DNA from: Cylindrobasidium torrendii FP15055 ss-10
Lineage: Eukaryota; Basidiomycota; Agaricomycetes; Agaricales; Physalacriaceae
Length of the DNA: 23,741 nucleotides
Assembly (NCBI GenBank): GCA_000934385.1
Contig: KN880756.1
Coordinates: forward strand, 1-23,741
Direction of reading: 5' to 3'
This document shows positions 1 through 10,152 of the stretch, piece by piece (position 1 is the stretch's first letter; the number at the start of each line of letters is the position of its first letter). The translations under genes and the position numbers were made by a program. The notes beneath the pieces were generated by a model. The model made no database searches and had not been told where the DNA came from. It saw only the letters and a program-made list of their open reading frames with translations.

Positions 1-1201
1 TGAGAGGATCGTGCGCAAATGCCATACATGGGGTGTGGACTCCCAGGGCGCGCCTGTAAAGAACAGCGCTGGCGAGTAGCTCATAGACCTCGTCAACAAT
101 CGCAACGAATAATACAGGAAAGGGGACTTCGTCATGCCCGAATTGTGTCTGAAGGAAGTGACCCTGCAGAAGTGGATCAAAGTCCTCTGGCCAATTGCTT
201 CCGCGTGCATCATCGGTCCCCGAAACACTTCCATCGCCGCTTTCTGCGCTCGACGCAAAGAGAATCGGTAGAGCCAACGCAGATGTCGCAGTCCCATATG
301 GCTGGAGAAGACGCGAAGAACTATCGCCTATGCAGCAGGGATAAATTGCTCGTGAGTATTCACATTGGAAGCTGGAAACCATTAGCTTGCTTGGGAAAGC
401 GCAATGGGGCACACCCTTACTGGATTTGCAGCTTTGTTACGCATTGCTCTAGAATGTACCCAGGAGTGAGGCCAACCGCATGCGTAGTGGACTCTGGCTT
501 CAGGTTCTCATACATTTTTCCGTCTTGCACTAGACACCGCACTCGCATTGAGCAGGATTGTGCAGCTTGCAGCGCGCGTGCCAGCGACAAGTCCGTAGTA
601 GAGTCAACGTCCGCAGCCTCTCAATGTCGTCAAAGAATGAAATTTAACATGGTTAAGCGGTCTAACCGTTTCCAAAGGCTGTAGACCTCCAGTTAAGATA
701 TGAATATCGGCCGGAAAGTCTTTGGGCGAACATGTGATATGTGGTTGTACGCAAATGCCACTGGCATTGGGTAAGTGCTCTCTGTGCATTTGGGACACTC
801 GTTTCGGAATTCCTGTCTCCCGCGTGTGGTCCTAGAAATATCCGAGTTCTATGTCGATTGTGATGGTCGGAAGAGAGGCAAGTCCTATTATGTGATCTGT
901 GATCGGCGAGCCTGTGGAACGTACTTGCTGAGAATCAAAGTGCCACAGTACGCGCGCGTTCGATGCAGACAGGGACAGTAAACCTGACCCAATATCGTCG
1001 AAGTATTGAAAACAGCTGTTAATCAATTCGCACTCGACATTGTATTCATATGTATTGGGCAACACATGTCTTCGGTCAATAAATACTCAGACTTCAAGCG
1101 AGTATGTTTATGTAGTTAGATAGCGCTTGTCCTGCCTCAACAGAGTTGCGGACGAGTGGGGAAAATTCGCCCGGATTATTATGCAACAGTGTTCCTTCCA
1201 T
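1..1201 (-). CDS. Unknown fungal protein, split gene, runs off the left edge
   Basis: I do not recognise this product. The best-supported exons on the minus strand are 831-667, 617-421 and 371-1, joined by 49-nt introns (donors GTTAGA and GTAAGG; acceptors GAGAG and TTTCCAG) that keep one open frame to the window edge. The last exon is open for 371 nt and reads like globular protein, including the stretches LTPGYILEQC and VAIVDEVYELLASAVLYRRA. An upstream exon of about 1075-925 (FQYFDDIGSGLLSLSAS) joins in phase through a longer 93-nt intron (GTACGT...TTTCTAG). A possible first exon at 1201-1094 starts with ATG (MEGTLLHNNPGEFSPLV), but I found no intron that connects it in phase, so the 5' end is uncertain or damaged. 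A 221-codon open frame on the plus strand at 19-684 is its shadow. The 3' end lies outside the window. Confidence 0.45.
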
Positions 1202-1253
1202 TTCATCGTTATGCGCGACTTGATACTATCCCTAGGCTGTGTGTTGAATACGT

Positions 1254-2613
1254 TCACCATAGGTAGTCATCGCTCTCGTCCTCTCCCACTTCCGCCTTTG
1301 CTTGGTTCAGCGCTGACCGTGCTTGCTCGACCTGCGACTGGAGCCTGTGGAACTTGGGCCACGCCTTCGTCGCCTTCTTCATCCATTCCTTGTACTCTGT
1401 GCTTTCCTTCTGCTGGCTCATTTTCCACTCGCGGAGCGCGCGCTCTCGCGGGGTCCAGTTGTCCTTGTGCTTCCACGAATCCGACACCTCTTTCTTCACT
1501 TCGTTGAATTTATGCTCGAGTCGATCTCTATGCGTAGTGCGTAGATGCTGGAGAAACAGACCGAGCCGGATGGCATCTCTTGGCTTGCTAATATCCCATT
1601 CTGGACAGTTTGCGTCGGCGATGGATATGTTCGACTGGATCTATAAACCACCATTTATCATGAGCCTAGCTCCCGTAGTCGGTACACTGAGCCTCTCACC
1701 TTGTCAAGAGGGACTCTCGTAAACTTTTTATCTCTCAACTCTAGTACCGACTGCGGAGCCTCCGCCCATGCACAGAAGAGGCGCACCCGTGACCTAGATG
1801 TTGACAAACCAAAGACGGGGAAGTCGTACAGTCCCAGAGAGATCATGAACCGGCATGCCATGATGAGATTGAGGCAAGTCTGGTTGGCTCCTTTCGATGG
1901 ATCGACATGGCCTTCTTTGTAGTCAAGAAATGCAAGAGGAACAAGCAAAGCTGAGCTCAAAGTCAGACAATTGAATGCGCACGTTCAACAAACCACGACG
2001 TACCAAAGAGTTTGTCGAGGTCCTGTTGCTGCTCGCATGGTGTGCTATTCTCCGATATTCCGAGTTGCCTTGGGGGACCTTCATGGGCGGCGGCAGGAGA
2101 AAGGGCCTCGTCAATGACTTCTTCAATAGGATCCCTGACTGTTGCATCCAGACGCGGCCGCTCTGAAAAAGCAACGGACGCGCTGGAGTCATCGTGAGCC
2201 GCCTTTCGGAATAGCGAGACCGAACTAAGGTCATCCGCGCCCATGTCGATGGGGAATGGGGTGCACAAGACCGCATCGCAAACCACGCTGTCAAAGGTGA
2301 CCGCCTGGAGGATGGCAGCCCCGAACCCCTCGTTGTCCCTCTCGATATTCCAGTACTGTTTAAATGAGGCCATATTACTCCTCCAGTCGATGTCCGCATG
2401 CCGTAAGGCGTAGCCACGGCGTTCAAAGACATCCATCATTGTGTCAAAACATTCTGTTGCAGACCCCCCCAGAGAGGTAGTCAGGTTGTCGAAAGGAACG
2501 TTGCATGAAAGGGATTCCACGATACTCGAAATGTCTTCGCCAGCTGGGTACCTGATCAACGACCAGACATCAAGATCTCGGAGGCCATCACTTGACAGAG
2601 GGGTGTGGGCCAT
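1254..2613 (-). CDS. Unknown 415-aa fungal protein with charged helical C-terminus, next to the Helitron
   Basis: Three exons, 2613-2004, 1950-1700 and 1640-1254, give 415 residues. The 53-nt intron has a perfect GTACGT donor and a CTGAC branch site before CTCAG; the second intron is 59 nt. The middle (about residues 204-300, with LGLYDFPVFGLS and RLFCAWAE) and the segment ISKPRDAIRLGLFLQHLR recall, from memory only, a widespread family of uncharacterised agaricomycete proteins. Residues from about 330 on are highly charged, tryptophan- and lysine-rich and probably helical or coiled coil, ending in an acidic tail. No catalytic motif is visible. The frame is open only back to a TAG at 2640-2638, and ATG 2613 is the first Met. 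The promoter would have to lie inside the Helitron, so either the 5' part has been cut off by the insertion or the gene fragment was carried along by it. Confidence 0.6.
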
Positions 2614-2640
2614 CAAGTGGCAAGTCCGGGTCACTGACTA

Positions 2641-5600
2641 TAGATGGAACATGATCACACTCGGATATATAACACGTGTACCAGCGGTGATCCATTGCGA
2701 CTGTTTAAGAATGCATGAGTAGTAAAGTTGCCTTCATTTTCTGCCAGTGTAGAATGAATTCCATCGAATGACCACACTACACCATCTCCGTTAACATATC
2801 TTCCCGTGAAGTGGTTGTTGGCAAAGTAAACAAGTCCGAATAATTTGTAAATATTGGCTGACCCATCAGTTGACATATGTATCTGATCCTGTATAGTAAT
2901 AAAAGGGTGGGATGCTACGTTAAGGGATAAAACAGTTGGCGCGGTCTTATACCTGATTACACAATCAATGGACTCTCCGCATTGATCGCATTGACCACGG
3001 TTTCCAATGGGAAAGTTGTGTGATACATATGCTTGAACAGAGGCAAAACCAACATTACAGTCAATGAAACGTGTAATAATTTGAGAGAAACTTGAACCAC
3101 CAAGGTTGTGTCTGTGTTGGCCGATACATTCTCTGGAAGTTAGAATTTGAGTGGCAGGTTCAATGAAGAGGTCATCAATGACCACATCCAGAGGGGCAAA
3201 TGCACCAACTTGCAAGAACCTGGGATTATCCTTACACATCTGTAAGCGTAAACTGTCTCTTGCTGTATTTATCGCATTTTCTACAATCTGTGGGTTATTA
3301 ATGTTATTTAATGCGACTTCAAAGTCAGGCAATAGACTTGATATCAAATTGGACTTGAACAACTCTTGACATATACTGGATTTGTTGTCCTTAAACAAGC
3401 CAAACAATGCAAAGACAATGGGATCATATACACAACTGTTATTTTCCCATCGCGGCCCAAAATATTGTTCATTACTTAAAAGATGTGATACTGACCTTTT
3501 ATGTGAAATTAATTTTGCTCGCTTCACTGGGCGTGAGTCGGTACTTATAGGCTGAACAACTGGTTCCTTGATCTTGCGTTTTTGTGGTACTAGGCTTCCT
3601 GTGGGTTTTTGCGCAAATTCTTGACTGCTTGCTATTGACTCTCTTTCAGATTCTCCAAAGCCAAAGTTATCGCGTGCACTCCAGGAAATGCTTGAGTGAA
3701 CACTCTTGGGAACATAGGCTTTGCCTTTATATCTACGATAGTCCTCAATCATGGCGTATCTTGTTGAATCTGACATTGGGTAAGGTAGTTTTCCCTCCAA
3801 GTGAAGTTTACATATTTCGTCTAGTAACTCAAGCTCCCTGAATTCTTGTCGTATATCTCCAGAAAGTCCACCCATGAGTTTTTCTTCCATATTAAAATCC
3901 CGCAAAATGAGCGTACCTGTTGCACAAGTGCTGCGAGATAATGCCGTGTATATACCATTATTTGTTGGACATTGATCTATGAATACAGGGTTATACCGTC
4001 TAGACATGCCTTGAGAACAGTGACCAGTCATACTAAAGTTAGGCCAAATCAATGCTTGTTTTCTATTCACATCCACTTGAGAACCGTCCGGAAGACTAAT
4101 AGTAATAGAAGTACCTTCTGTTGGGGTAGGAACTGGGACAACATTCTGCGGTAAGTTAGGAAACTGAATCGTTGTTGGTGGATCCTGTAGCAGTACAAAG
4201 ACAGTTTCTAACACAGCTTGTCCCCTTGATCCAGTACCACTTGTCCATGCATAGACGGTTCCCTGCTGCCCTTTAGTAATGTTCAGCTCAGTAGCTAGAT
4301 TTTGGCGTATCATAACTGGCATATCAATACATAGAGAAATCTGGCCGGCAATCATGGAGTCGTTGTTGTTTGATGGTAGCGACCATAACATGTCTTGTAA
4401 CTTTTCACTAAAAGAGCGATCTGGCTTTGGTTTTCCTTTGCGTATTCTTTCCTCACGCTGGACTTTTTTCTCAGTTGGACTATCATCGGAAAAGAAAGTC
4501 ATCAGGGTGCGTCCATTTTCTGAAGCAAAGCGAATTGCTCCAAGTCGGTTGAATTCTTCTCTATATACGTGAAATGGAGTAATTACTGATATGTTACGAA
4601 ATTCACGATCAGAGATACTCCGTTTTGTAATAGGATTTGCATGGAGTAAGGTCCGCAAAAATGTCAGGTCTTCAATTGTGCATGCTTTGTATCTCATGTT
4701 GTCCAACGCCGTCCGCATTTTAACATCTTCAAAGCTATTTCCACTCATGCGTACGTTCTTCCGGAGGATCACAACACGGTTGACTTGATGCCATATTGCT
4801 TTTCCCAAAGAAGCACTTTGTTCTTTTTCTGTTTTTCCATAATTACCGACATTCCGGGCGTATAGCGATGACCCTACGACTGGGGGTAGTTGAGCAAAAT
4901 CCCCTAAAAAAATGAAGTTTACACCACCAAAGGGTTGATCAAATACCCCCATTATTCTTTGCAGTCTAGAACTTATATTAAATAGATCTTTGCACGACAA
5001 CATTGATACCTCGTCCAAAAATATATACCTAACACCTAGCATATTTGACCGCAGTTTGGCAAGCTTTTCCTCAGAAACCTCTAAGGCATAACCGGAAAAT
5101 CCCAAAAAAGAGTGGTAAGTTGCTCCGCCAACTAATGAGGCGGCAGCTCCTGTGGGAGCAATAACAGCGAGTTTATACTCTTCTTTACGGCTTTTGAAGT
5201 ATGCTCTTAAGGCTTGTAAAACTCTGGATTTTCCCGAACCTGCGGGACCAGCAACATATAGTCGCAGTTGCTGTCCTTGACTATCTTCATTATGTTGAGC
5301 CACCATCTGAAATACACGCTCTTGCTCAGGATTGAGTGTAAATAAGGAAACGAAGCTATCTCGATGTAATTTATCACTGTCATATCCGTGTGCGCCAGTG
5401 CATAATTCCATCATATCCAACTTTGTAACTATCTCAACATTACTAGTATTGGCAATTAAATTCTTATATTCTGTGACATTGATCTCGCTGTGAGATCCCT
5501 GTTTACGATCAGCGATGAGTTTTTGTTTTTGTTCGTCTATGATAGTCCGCCATGTACTGGGAGGATTATATGGTAAATGTGCAGAAGGTTCACAGGTCCT

Positions 5601-8600
5601 TGCATATAAATGAGAATTTGGAATTGTCCATTGCGCGCAATCCAGTAGGTTATGCAATTCAGAGGCTTCTTGTAGCCGTTTTATATATGCAGGTGAGATA
5701 CATAGGTCGGCAGCAGTATCTAAGGTAATTTGACTGTAATCAAAGTCAAGGTCGGAAACGTCCTGCGGAGGTTCGAAACCTTGAAGCTGGCCATCTATGT
5801 TATGGCAAATGTCATCATTACACTCTTTCTCCATTTGGCTTCTAAAGTCATCTCTAGCATCTAAGCATTCGTGCCGCAAGTTGAAGTTTGTCATTAATTG
5901 CATATAGCGATCTGAAAAAGTGTGAGAACGAAAGGCGTCACCCCATGTTTTGTTATCGTCCTTCAAATCTTTTGAAGAGCGCCAGGGCTTAAAAAGTGTC
6001 AACATAGTAGTGCAGTAAAAATCATAGTCTCCTTTGTCTTTTCGCGGTAATGCGCCACCTATAACATTAGGAATAAGAGCGCTAGTACTTGCGCAGATTA
6101 CAACATGATGACTTGATGATAATGGATGTCCAGGACTTAACGAGTATGTACCATTGAAATCAAAATTCTTCTGAGAGTCGCTACACATGTGTAAAGTGCC
6201 TTTCTGGCTATTGGCGGCAACCGTATAATCGGAGTCTTGACTCAACGTATGTGGACTGTTAACCAGTGTTGCTGGGGACACAGCGCCTGTCGCATCGTCT
6301 TGGTCAAAACTTTCATTGTCAGAACCATCTGAATCATAATGTTTGTCTGTGTCGTTGTCATTCTTCCTAACAGAATTGCGAACAACACTTGCCCTACACA
6401 TCCAATCCCAAAGGCTTAAACAGCTACATTCATCATCTAATGGTCGATGTATATAATCATCAACTCTAGAAATCCCAACTATGCTATCTTTTGTCTTTCG
6501 TAGTTGAACTTTTTCTTCCTGATAACCTGTGAATTTTTCATTACATTCCCGACGAATGTGAGCAACGTAGGAGGTCCAGTAGAAATTAACAAAGCGAGCA
6601 TTTGTATAGTGGTCTGGTAGTCCGAGGAGATAAGAGCAAATCATTGGGCTTTCAAGCTCCATACGCACTGTGATCACATTAACGATTCTGGTTATGAGTT
6701 TGCGGACTTTCTCTTCATTTGTACTACTGCTGTTAAGAAGCTCATGACTTCTAGAGAATACTGAACGGACAGCCTCAAATATGACATATGTTTTGAGCGA
6801 CGGCTTTACTATGTACTCTGAGATGTAGATAATGATAGCTTTCACCGCCGTGCCAGAACGTAAAGAGGCTACATCGGTGTTACATCGCATGACATACGAC
6901 AAAGCCTGGCTAACATCGTTCATGTTAGGCTCAAGATGCTTAACATTTATATGTCCATCTTCCGTGTACTCGGTTACATCATACAATGCACGAGGGAATC
7001 TTGCCCTACATTTTTTCCATTTATTGTCAAGACAGTATTTACCTGCTACCTTTAACTTTTTGTTTCCATCCTGGTCAAGAGACGTTTTACATTTGTGAAA
7101 CTGACACTGAGCCCATATGGCATCTACAACAGTATGGAATTCCGACCACCATTCGTCATCTTTTTCACACCATTCACACTCTTCGTCAGCACGCTTCACA
7201 TGGTTGGCAGTGCAAGTGGGAGGTGGTTCAGTGGGTAACATTGTAATAGGGGGTTTATAATTTGGGTCCGACTGGGCAGCTAACAAATTTTTCTCTTTAA
7301 TATCCTCAAGTGTTCCGTTAGTGCACTGTCCCTTGTATACTGACTCTAGATAATTTGAGAGTGCTATTCTAAAATCCGAATCAGAGTTTTCTAGCCGTTC
7401 ACGTACTTCTTGAGGAGAAAGGCTACCTTTAATCCAGATAACTGAATGTCCATGCAAAGTCTCACGTCCTTGTTGCTCAACACTGACATAATACCATGAT
7501 ACATCCCCAAAAGCTCCGCGATGTGTTGCATTCACACCAAGAATGTGTTCGGTAAATATTTCTACCATGTAGTTGAAGAATCGAGCAGCTGCAACGGGAT
7601 TGTCAACCACCATTGCACGACGTTTCCCTTTGTCTGGAAGGAGATTGGGCTCGTACTGCTCATTGCTTGATGCCCAGTAAAAACACAGCGGATGCACGAA
7701 GTCATTTGGTGTGAAGGTTACATACCATGACGGAGCACCCTCGGAATAAAGTAAAGAATACAACTCGTTCCGCATATACTTTTTGCTTGTTATTGATCCT
7801 TGCACACCGCCTGCAACCATGTCTATGTCGTTGAGGATGGAATAGCATTCCTTCTCCGCCTCTGTTTCTGGTTTGAAAAAGCCGTCTTTCTGAAGGGATT
7901 GTATTATACTGTTAAGTACATTCATATCTAATGAGAGCATGCGTGCGCAAATCGACGGAAACTTTGATTTTGATGTCATCAAAAACCCGCCTGAGGTTGC
8001 CTGTTTCACCGTCCTATGACTAAAGGCAATGAATGGAAAATTTTTGTCCCGTTGAAAGCGTTTATCATGGTACATTAAAAGCCATTTTATATGCTCTGAT
8101 TCATTGAGATGAGAAGAAGACCCTAAACCGCCTCTGCCGTATGGGAAAAGCCAAGGAAACATTAACGGATATAGCGAAGGATTGTTATACATTGACTGAG
8201 GTTGTTGTTCCTGACCTATAGCGAGCACACCTCCCCCTTTGTCAAACCATGACATAGCTTTTGCCTTCATAGCTTCAAAGGTCATTGTTTCTAACTGTGT
8301 TCCAATCATTCCGTGTACAATAAACGGTGTTTCTTCGGTGTCGGCATGTTTCTCATCGTTAACCGCCGGATCTACCGTAGCAGATTCGTCTGTTAATGTG
8401 CATTTATAGAACACACCTATGGGAGGTTCCTCTGTAGGGTAGGTTCTGAGGTTCTCATGGGATATATCAATGTCGGCATACCCATCGTTATTCAGGCGCA
8501 ACCAATTTAAAGCTTTCATGACAACAGAGGGCCTCACAAGTAATGGGAGACGCTTCCATTCTTGTAGTGTAGGAGCTTTAGGTCCAGAAAAAAATACTGC

Positions 8601-10138
8601 TGCTACATCGTCCAAATCTGCTTTTGGAGGCGGAAGCACCTGGTACACTCGAGGAATTGGGAGCTCATAAGCCACGCAGTTTGCAACTTGTTTCCCATAT
8701 CCCCCACTGACCTTGACAAAGCATGCGTTGTGACGCACTCGAGCGACAAGCATTTGCTCAATCCAATTGAGAGATGATAGTACCGGCGGTACTTCTCCTA
8801 TCCACAAGTAGTTGGCCAAGGCATATTTGGGCATTTCGTTGTTTCGAACAGACGATCGACATAGATCGCATACGGTGCGTACATTTGGCAGCACAATAGG
8901 GCCCGATGTGGTCTGACGCATGTTGCGAAAGTCGCTTCGCTCTTTCCGAGTTATACCATCAACACAAAGGACGGACAGTGCATTATGAACTTCACTTAAT
9001 AGCGTCAACTTTCTTGCCGGCACCAACTGGGCGCATACAGCACACGCGCCCTCTTCGCAGGTATTGGGTGCTAAGGCTTGAGCGGCGCCTAGAACAGCCT
9101 CCTTAACACACTCATTTGACACAGGAGTAGGCGGATAATGAATGCTCCTTTGCTGGCTGGGTTGGTACAGATAGGTCTTAGAGGAGCCATCAGAGCGATG
9201 TTGAGTTTCTCTTAATGTGGATGGCGGCACAAATCTTACTTGGGTACGTCCCTTCCCAGCACTGCCATTCACTACCATGAAGCGTGAGGTATGTGCAGAA
9301 CATGCCAGCATACAGGTGTGTTTAGCGATTGCCTCAATCAGTGCAGTCCGGCGCCGGTAAAATAGTCCAGTGAGATGCACACCATGCGCATTACAGATCT
9401 TCTGTAGTTCGCTTACAGTCAACCGGCCAGATAGGTGGGCTAAAGGAATATTGATGTAAACATGTTCTTGCGAGGGCTTGTCTATCACAAGGTCGTGAAT
9501 GCATCCATGAGCATCGTACTTGTACGTTGCTTGACGTGATGAAATAAATTGAGGTGCGAGTGTAGCTAATTCCTCGAGTGTAAAAACTGGCCGAGCTGTC
9601 CCTCGGTCCCCATAGCCGCCCCAGAGTCGATGGATTTGTGAAGGTTCGTAAGGAGCAGGAGCAATGGTAGCGTACTGAATTGGTGCAGAACGGTAGAAAG
9701 ACTGCCGCGTGATGTGAACGGCAAGATATCCCACAAGCACTACCAGTGCAAGCTCGAACGGAGCTAAGTCAAACAGTGCTACCGGCACCCACTCGAGCGG
9801 AGTGAAGAGGCATGGCAAATCATACGGCCTGAACCTCTGCGTTGCCGCAGTAAGCATAGGCATGAATGCAAGTTTGTTGTATACCTAGGGTTTTAAAAAA
9901 ATGGTTCATTAATCTGCAAACAGAGGATTAAATTTACGTGAACGTACAAGCAAGGGATGAGGGCAGTGGGATGGCATGAGATGGGGTTGGGTCTTGGAGG
10001 CGATGGTCAAAGGCTGCGTTGGTTCCAGGAAGCCGATCAAATGCTCAGGTAAACATGCACAAGCAGTAGCCGCCACACTATATTTGTTAAAGAACATCAA
10101 ATTTGCTGGGCATCCTATATATATATGTAATGGAAAGA
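2641..10138 (-). mobile_element. Helitron, minus strand, coding part intact; ends approximate
   Basis: The element is recognised from its Rep/helicase protein (2655-9863). It is clearly richer in A+T than both flanks, at least from 2655 to about 8400. Known Helitrons start with TC, end with CTRR after a short hairpin, and insert between A and T. Read on the minus strand, one 5' end that fits is TC at 10138-10137, followed by an AT-rich stretch with TATATATATA and preceded by A; this is only a candidate. The 3' end must lie left of the stop codon at 2655 and probably right of the neighbouring gene's start at 2613, but I could not find a convincing CTRR with a hairpin there. Boundaries are therefore inferred, and passenger sequence to the left cannot be excluded. 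Confidence 0.75.
2655..9863 (-). CDS. Helitron Rep-helicase with C-terminal cysteine-protease-like domain (2402 aa)
   Basis: This protein nicks, unwinds and replicates the element by rolling-circle transposition. It is a single exon of 2402 codons; an in-frame TAG just upstream supports ATG 9863. In order: a hydrophobic segment (about 30-51), a SAP-like helical segment (about 143-185), a cysteine-rich DUF6570-type region starting at CAVC (274-277), and Helitron-like N with the HUH metal site LHGH (H804, H806). The catalytic pair is YISEY (Y1013, Y1017). A Pif1-type helicase follows, with Walker A GPAGSGKS (K1545), Walker B LDEVSM (D1617, E1618), GDFAQLPP (1654-1661), TGHCSQG (from 1946) and YTALSRS (from 1972). 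The last 270 residues carry NNSCVYD (C2144), a CDQCG pair, NNHFTGRY (H2351) and WSFDG (D2367), a layout like a ubiquitin-specific protease. All key residues are present, so the enzyme may be active and the insertion young. Confidence 0.93.
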   Translation of the reverse strand: MPMLTAATQRFRPYDLPCLFTPLEWVPVALFDLAPFELALVVLVGYLAVHITRQSFYRSAPIQYATIAPAPYEPSQIHRLWGGYGDRGTARPVFTLEELATLAPQFISSRQATYKYDAHGCIHDLVIDKPSQEHVYINIPLAHLSGRLTVSELQKICNAHGVHLTGLFYRRRTALIEAIAKHTCMLACSAHTSRFMVVNGSAGKGRTQVRFVPPSTLRETQHRSDGSSKTYLYQPSQQRSIHYPPTPVSNECVKEAVLGAAQALAPNTCEEGACAVCAQLVPARKLTLLSEVHNALSVLCVDGITRKERSDFRNMRQTTSGPIVLPNVRTVCDLCRSSVRNNEMPKYALANYLWIGEVPPVLSSLNWIEQMLVARVRHNACFVKVSGGYGKQVANCVAYELPIPRVYQVLPPPKADLDDVAAVFFSGPKAPTLQEWKRLPLLVRPSVVMKALNWLRLNNDGYADIDISHENLRTYPTEEPPIGVFYKCTLTDESATVDPAVNDEKHADTEETPFIVHGMIGTQLETMTFEAMKAKAMSWFDKGGGVLAIGQEQQPQSMYNNPSLYPLMFPWLFPYGRGGLGSSSHLNESEHIKWLLMYHDKRFQRDKNFPFIAFSHRTVKQATSGGFLMTSKSKFPSICARMLSLDMNVLNSIIQSLQKDGFFKPETEAEKECYSILNDIDMVAGGVQGSITSKKYMRNELYSLLYSEGAPSWYVTFTPNDFVHPLCFYWASSNEQYEPNLLPDKGKRRAMVVDNPVAAARFFNYMVEIFTEHILGVNATHRGAFGDVSWYYVSVEQQGRETLHGHSVIWIKGSLSPQEVRERLENSDSDFRIALSNYLESVYKGQCTNGTLEDIKEKNLLAAQSDPNYKPPITMLPTEPPPTCTANHVKRADEECEWCEKDDEWWSEFHTVVDAIWAQCQFHKCKTSLDQDGNKKLKVAGKYCLDNKWKKCRARFPRALYDVTEYTEDGHINVKHLEPNMNDVSQALSYVMRCNTDVASLRSGTAVKAIIIYISEYIVKPSLKTYVIFEAVRSVFSRSHELLNSSSTNEEKVRKLITRIVNVITVRMELESPMICSYLLGLPDHYTNARFVNFYWTSYVAHIRRECNEKFTGYQEEKVQLRKTKDSIVGISRVDDYIHRPLDDECSCLSLWDWMCRASVVRNSVRKNDNDTDKHYDSDGSDNESFDQDDATGAVSPATLVNSPHTLSQDSDYTVAANSQKGTLHMCSDSQKNFDFNGTYSLSPGHPLSSSHHVVICASTSALIPNVIGGALPRKDKGDYDFYCTTMLTLFKPWRSSKDLKDDNKTWGDAFRSHTFSDRYMQLMTNFNLRHECLDARDDFRSQMEKECNDDICHNIDGQLQGFEPPQDVSDLDFDYSQITLDTAADLCISPAYIKRLQEASELHNLLDCAQWTIPNSHLYARTCEPSAHLPYNPPSTWRTIIDEQKQKLIADRKQGSHSEINVTEYKNLIANTSNVEIVTKLDMMELCTGAHGYDSDKLHRDSFVSLFTLNPEQERVFQMVAQHNEDSQGQQLRLYVAGPAGSGKSRVLQALRAYFKSRKEEYKLAVIAPTGAAASLVGGATYHSFLGFSGYALEVSEEKLAKLRSNMLGVRYIFLDEVSMLSCKDLFNISSRLQRIMGVFDQPFGGVNFIFLGDFAQLPPVVGSSLYARNVGNYGKTEKEQSASLGKAIWHQVNRVVILRKNVRMSGNSFEDVKMRTALDNMRYKACTIEDLTFLRTLLHANPITKRSISDREFRNISVITPFHVYREEFNRLGAIRFASENGRTLMTFFSDDSPTEKKVQREERIRKGKPKPDRSFSEKLQDMLWSLPSNNNDSMIAGQISLCIDMPVMIRQNLATELNITKGQQGTVYAWTSGTGSRGQAVLETVFVLLQDPPTTIQFPNLPQNVVPVPTPTEGTSITISLPDGSQVDVNRKQALIWPNFSMTGHCSQGMSRRYNPVFIDQCPTNNGIYTALSRSTCATGTLILRDFNMEEKLMGGLSGDIRQEFRELELLDEICKLHLEGKLPYPMSDSTRYAMIEDYRRYKGKAYVPKSVHSSISWSARDNFGFGESERESIASSQEFAQKPTGSLVPQKRKIKEPVVQPISTDSRPVKRAKLISHKRSVSHLLSNEQYFGPRWENNSCVYDPIVFALFGLFKDNKSSICQELFKSNLISSLLPDFEVALNNINNPQIVENAINTARDSLRLQMCKDNPRFLQVGAFAPLDVVIDDLFIEPATQILTSRECIGQHRHNLGGSSFSQIITRFIDCNVGFASVQAYVSHNFPIGNRGQCDQCGESIDCVIRYKTAPTVLSLNVASHPFITIQDQIHMSTDGSANIYKLFGLVYFANNHFTGRYVNGDGVVWSFDGIHSTLAENEGNFTTHAFLNSRNGSPLVHVLYIRV

Positions 10139-10152
10139 TATAGTAGCATATG
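9864..10152. other. Intergenic: Helitron 5' region and 3' flank of the RTC4-like gene
   Basis: No coding sequence is convincing in these 289 nt; the 63-codon frame at 10100-9909 looks random. It holds an A-tract (about 9896-9901) and an alternating (TA)5T run at 10116-10126, roughly 250 nt upstream of the Helitron start codon, which could serve as its TATA-type promoter. The Helitron 5' end should lie here, with GA|T at 10137-10139 as one candidate border. The RTC4-like gene ends at 10153, so its 3' UTR and terminator must also lie in or near this stretch. Confidence 0.5.

Noticed and set aside
19..684. 221-codon open frame on the plus strand
   Set aside because: Composition is Arg/Ser/His/Cys rich and irregular. 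The minus strand over the same bases carries spliced, protein-like exons with good intron signals, so this is a shadow.
775..981. Plus-strand 68-codon frame with a Cys-containing stretch (VDCDGRKRGKSYYVICDRRA)
   Set aside because: It looks a little like a zinc-binding segment, but it is short, has no neighbours in phase and overlaps the minus-strand exon and intron model.
2589..2619. 7-bp inverted repeat CACTTGA/TCAAGTG as the Helitron 3' hairpin
   Set aside because: The 17-nt loop is too long, no CTRR follows at the right distance, and it lies within the neighbouring gene's first exon.
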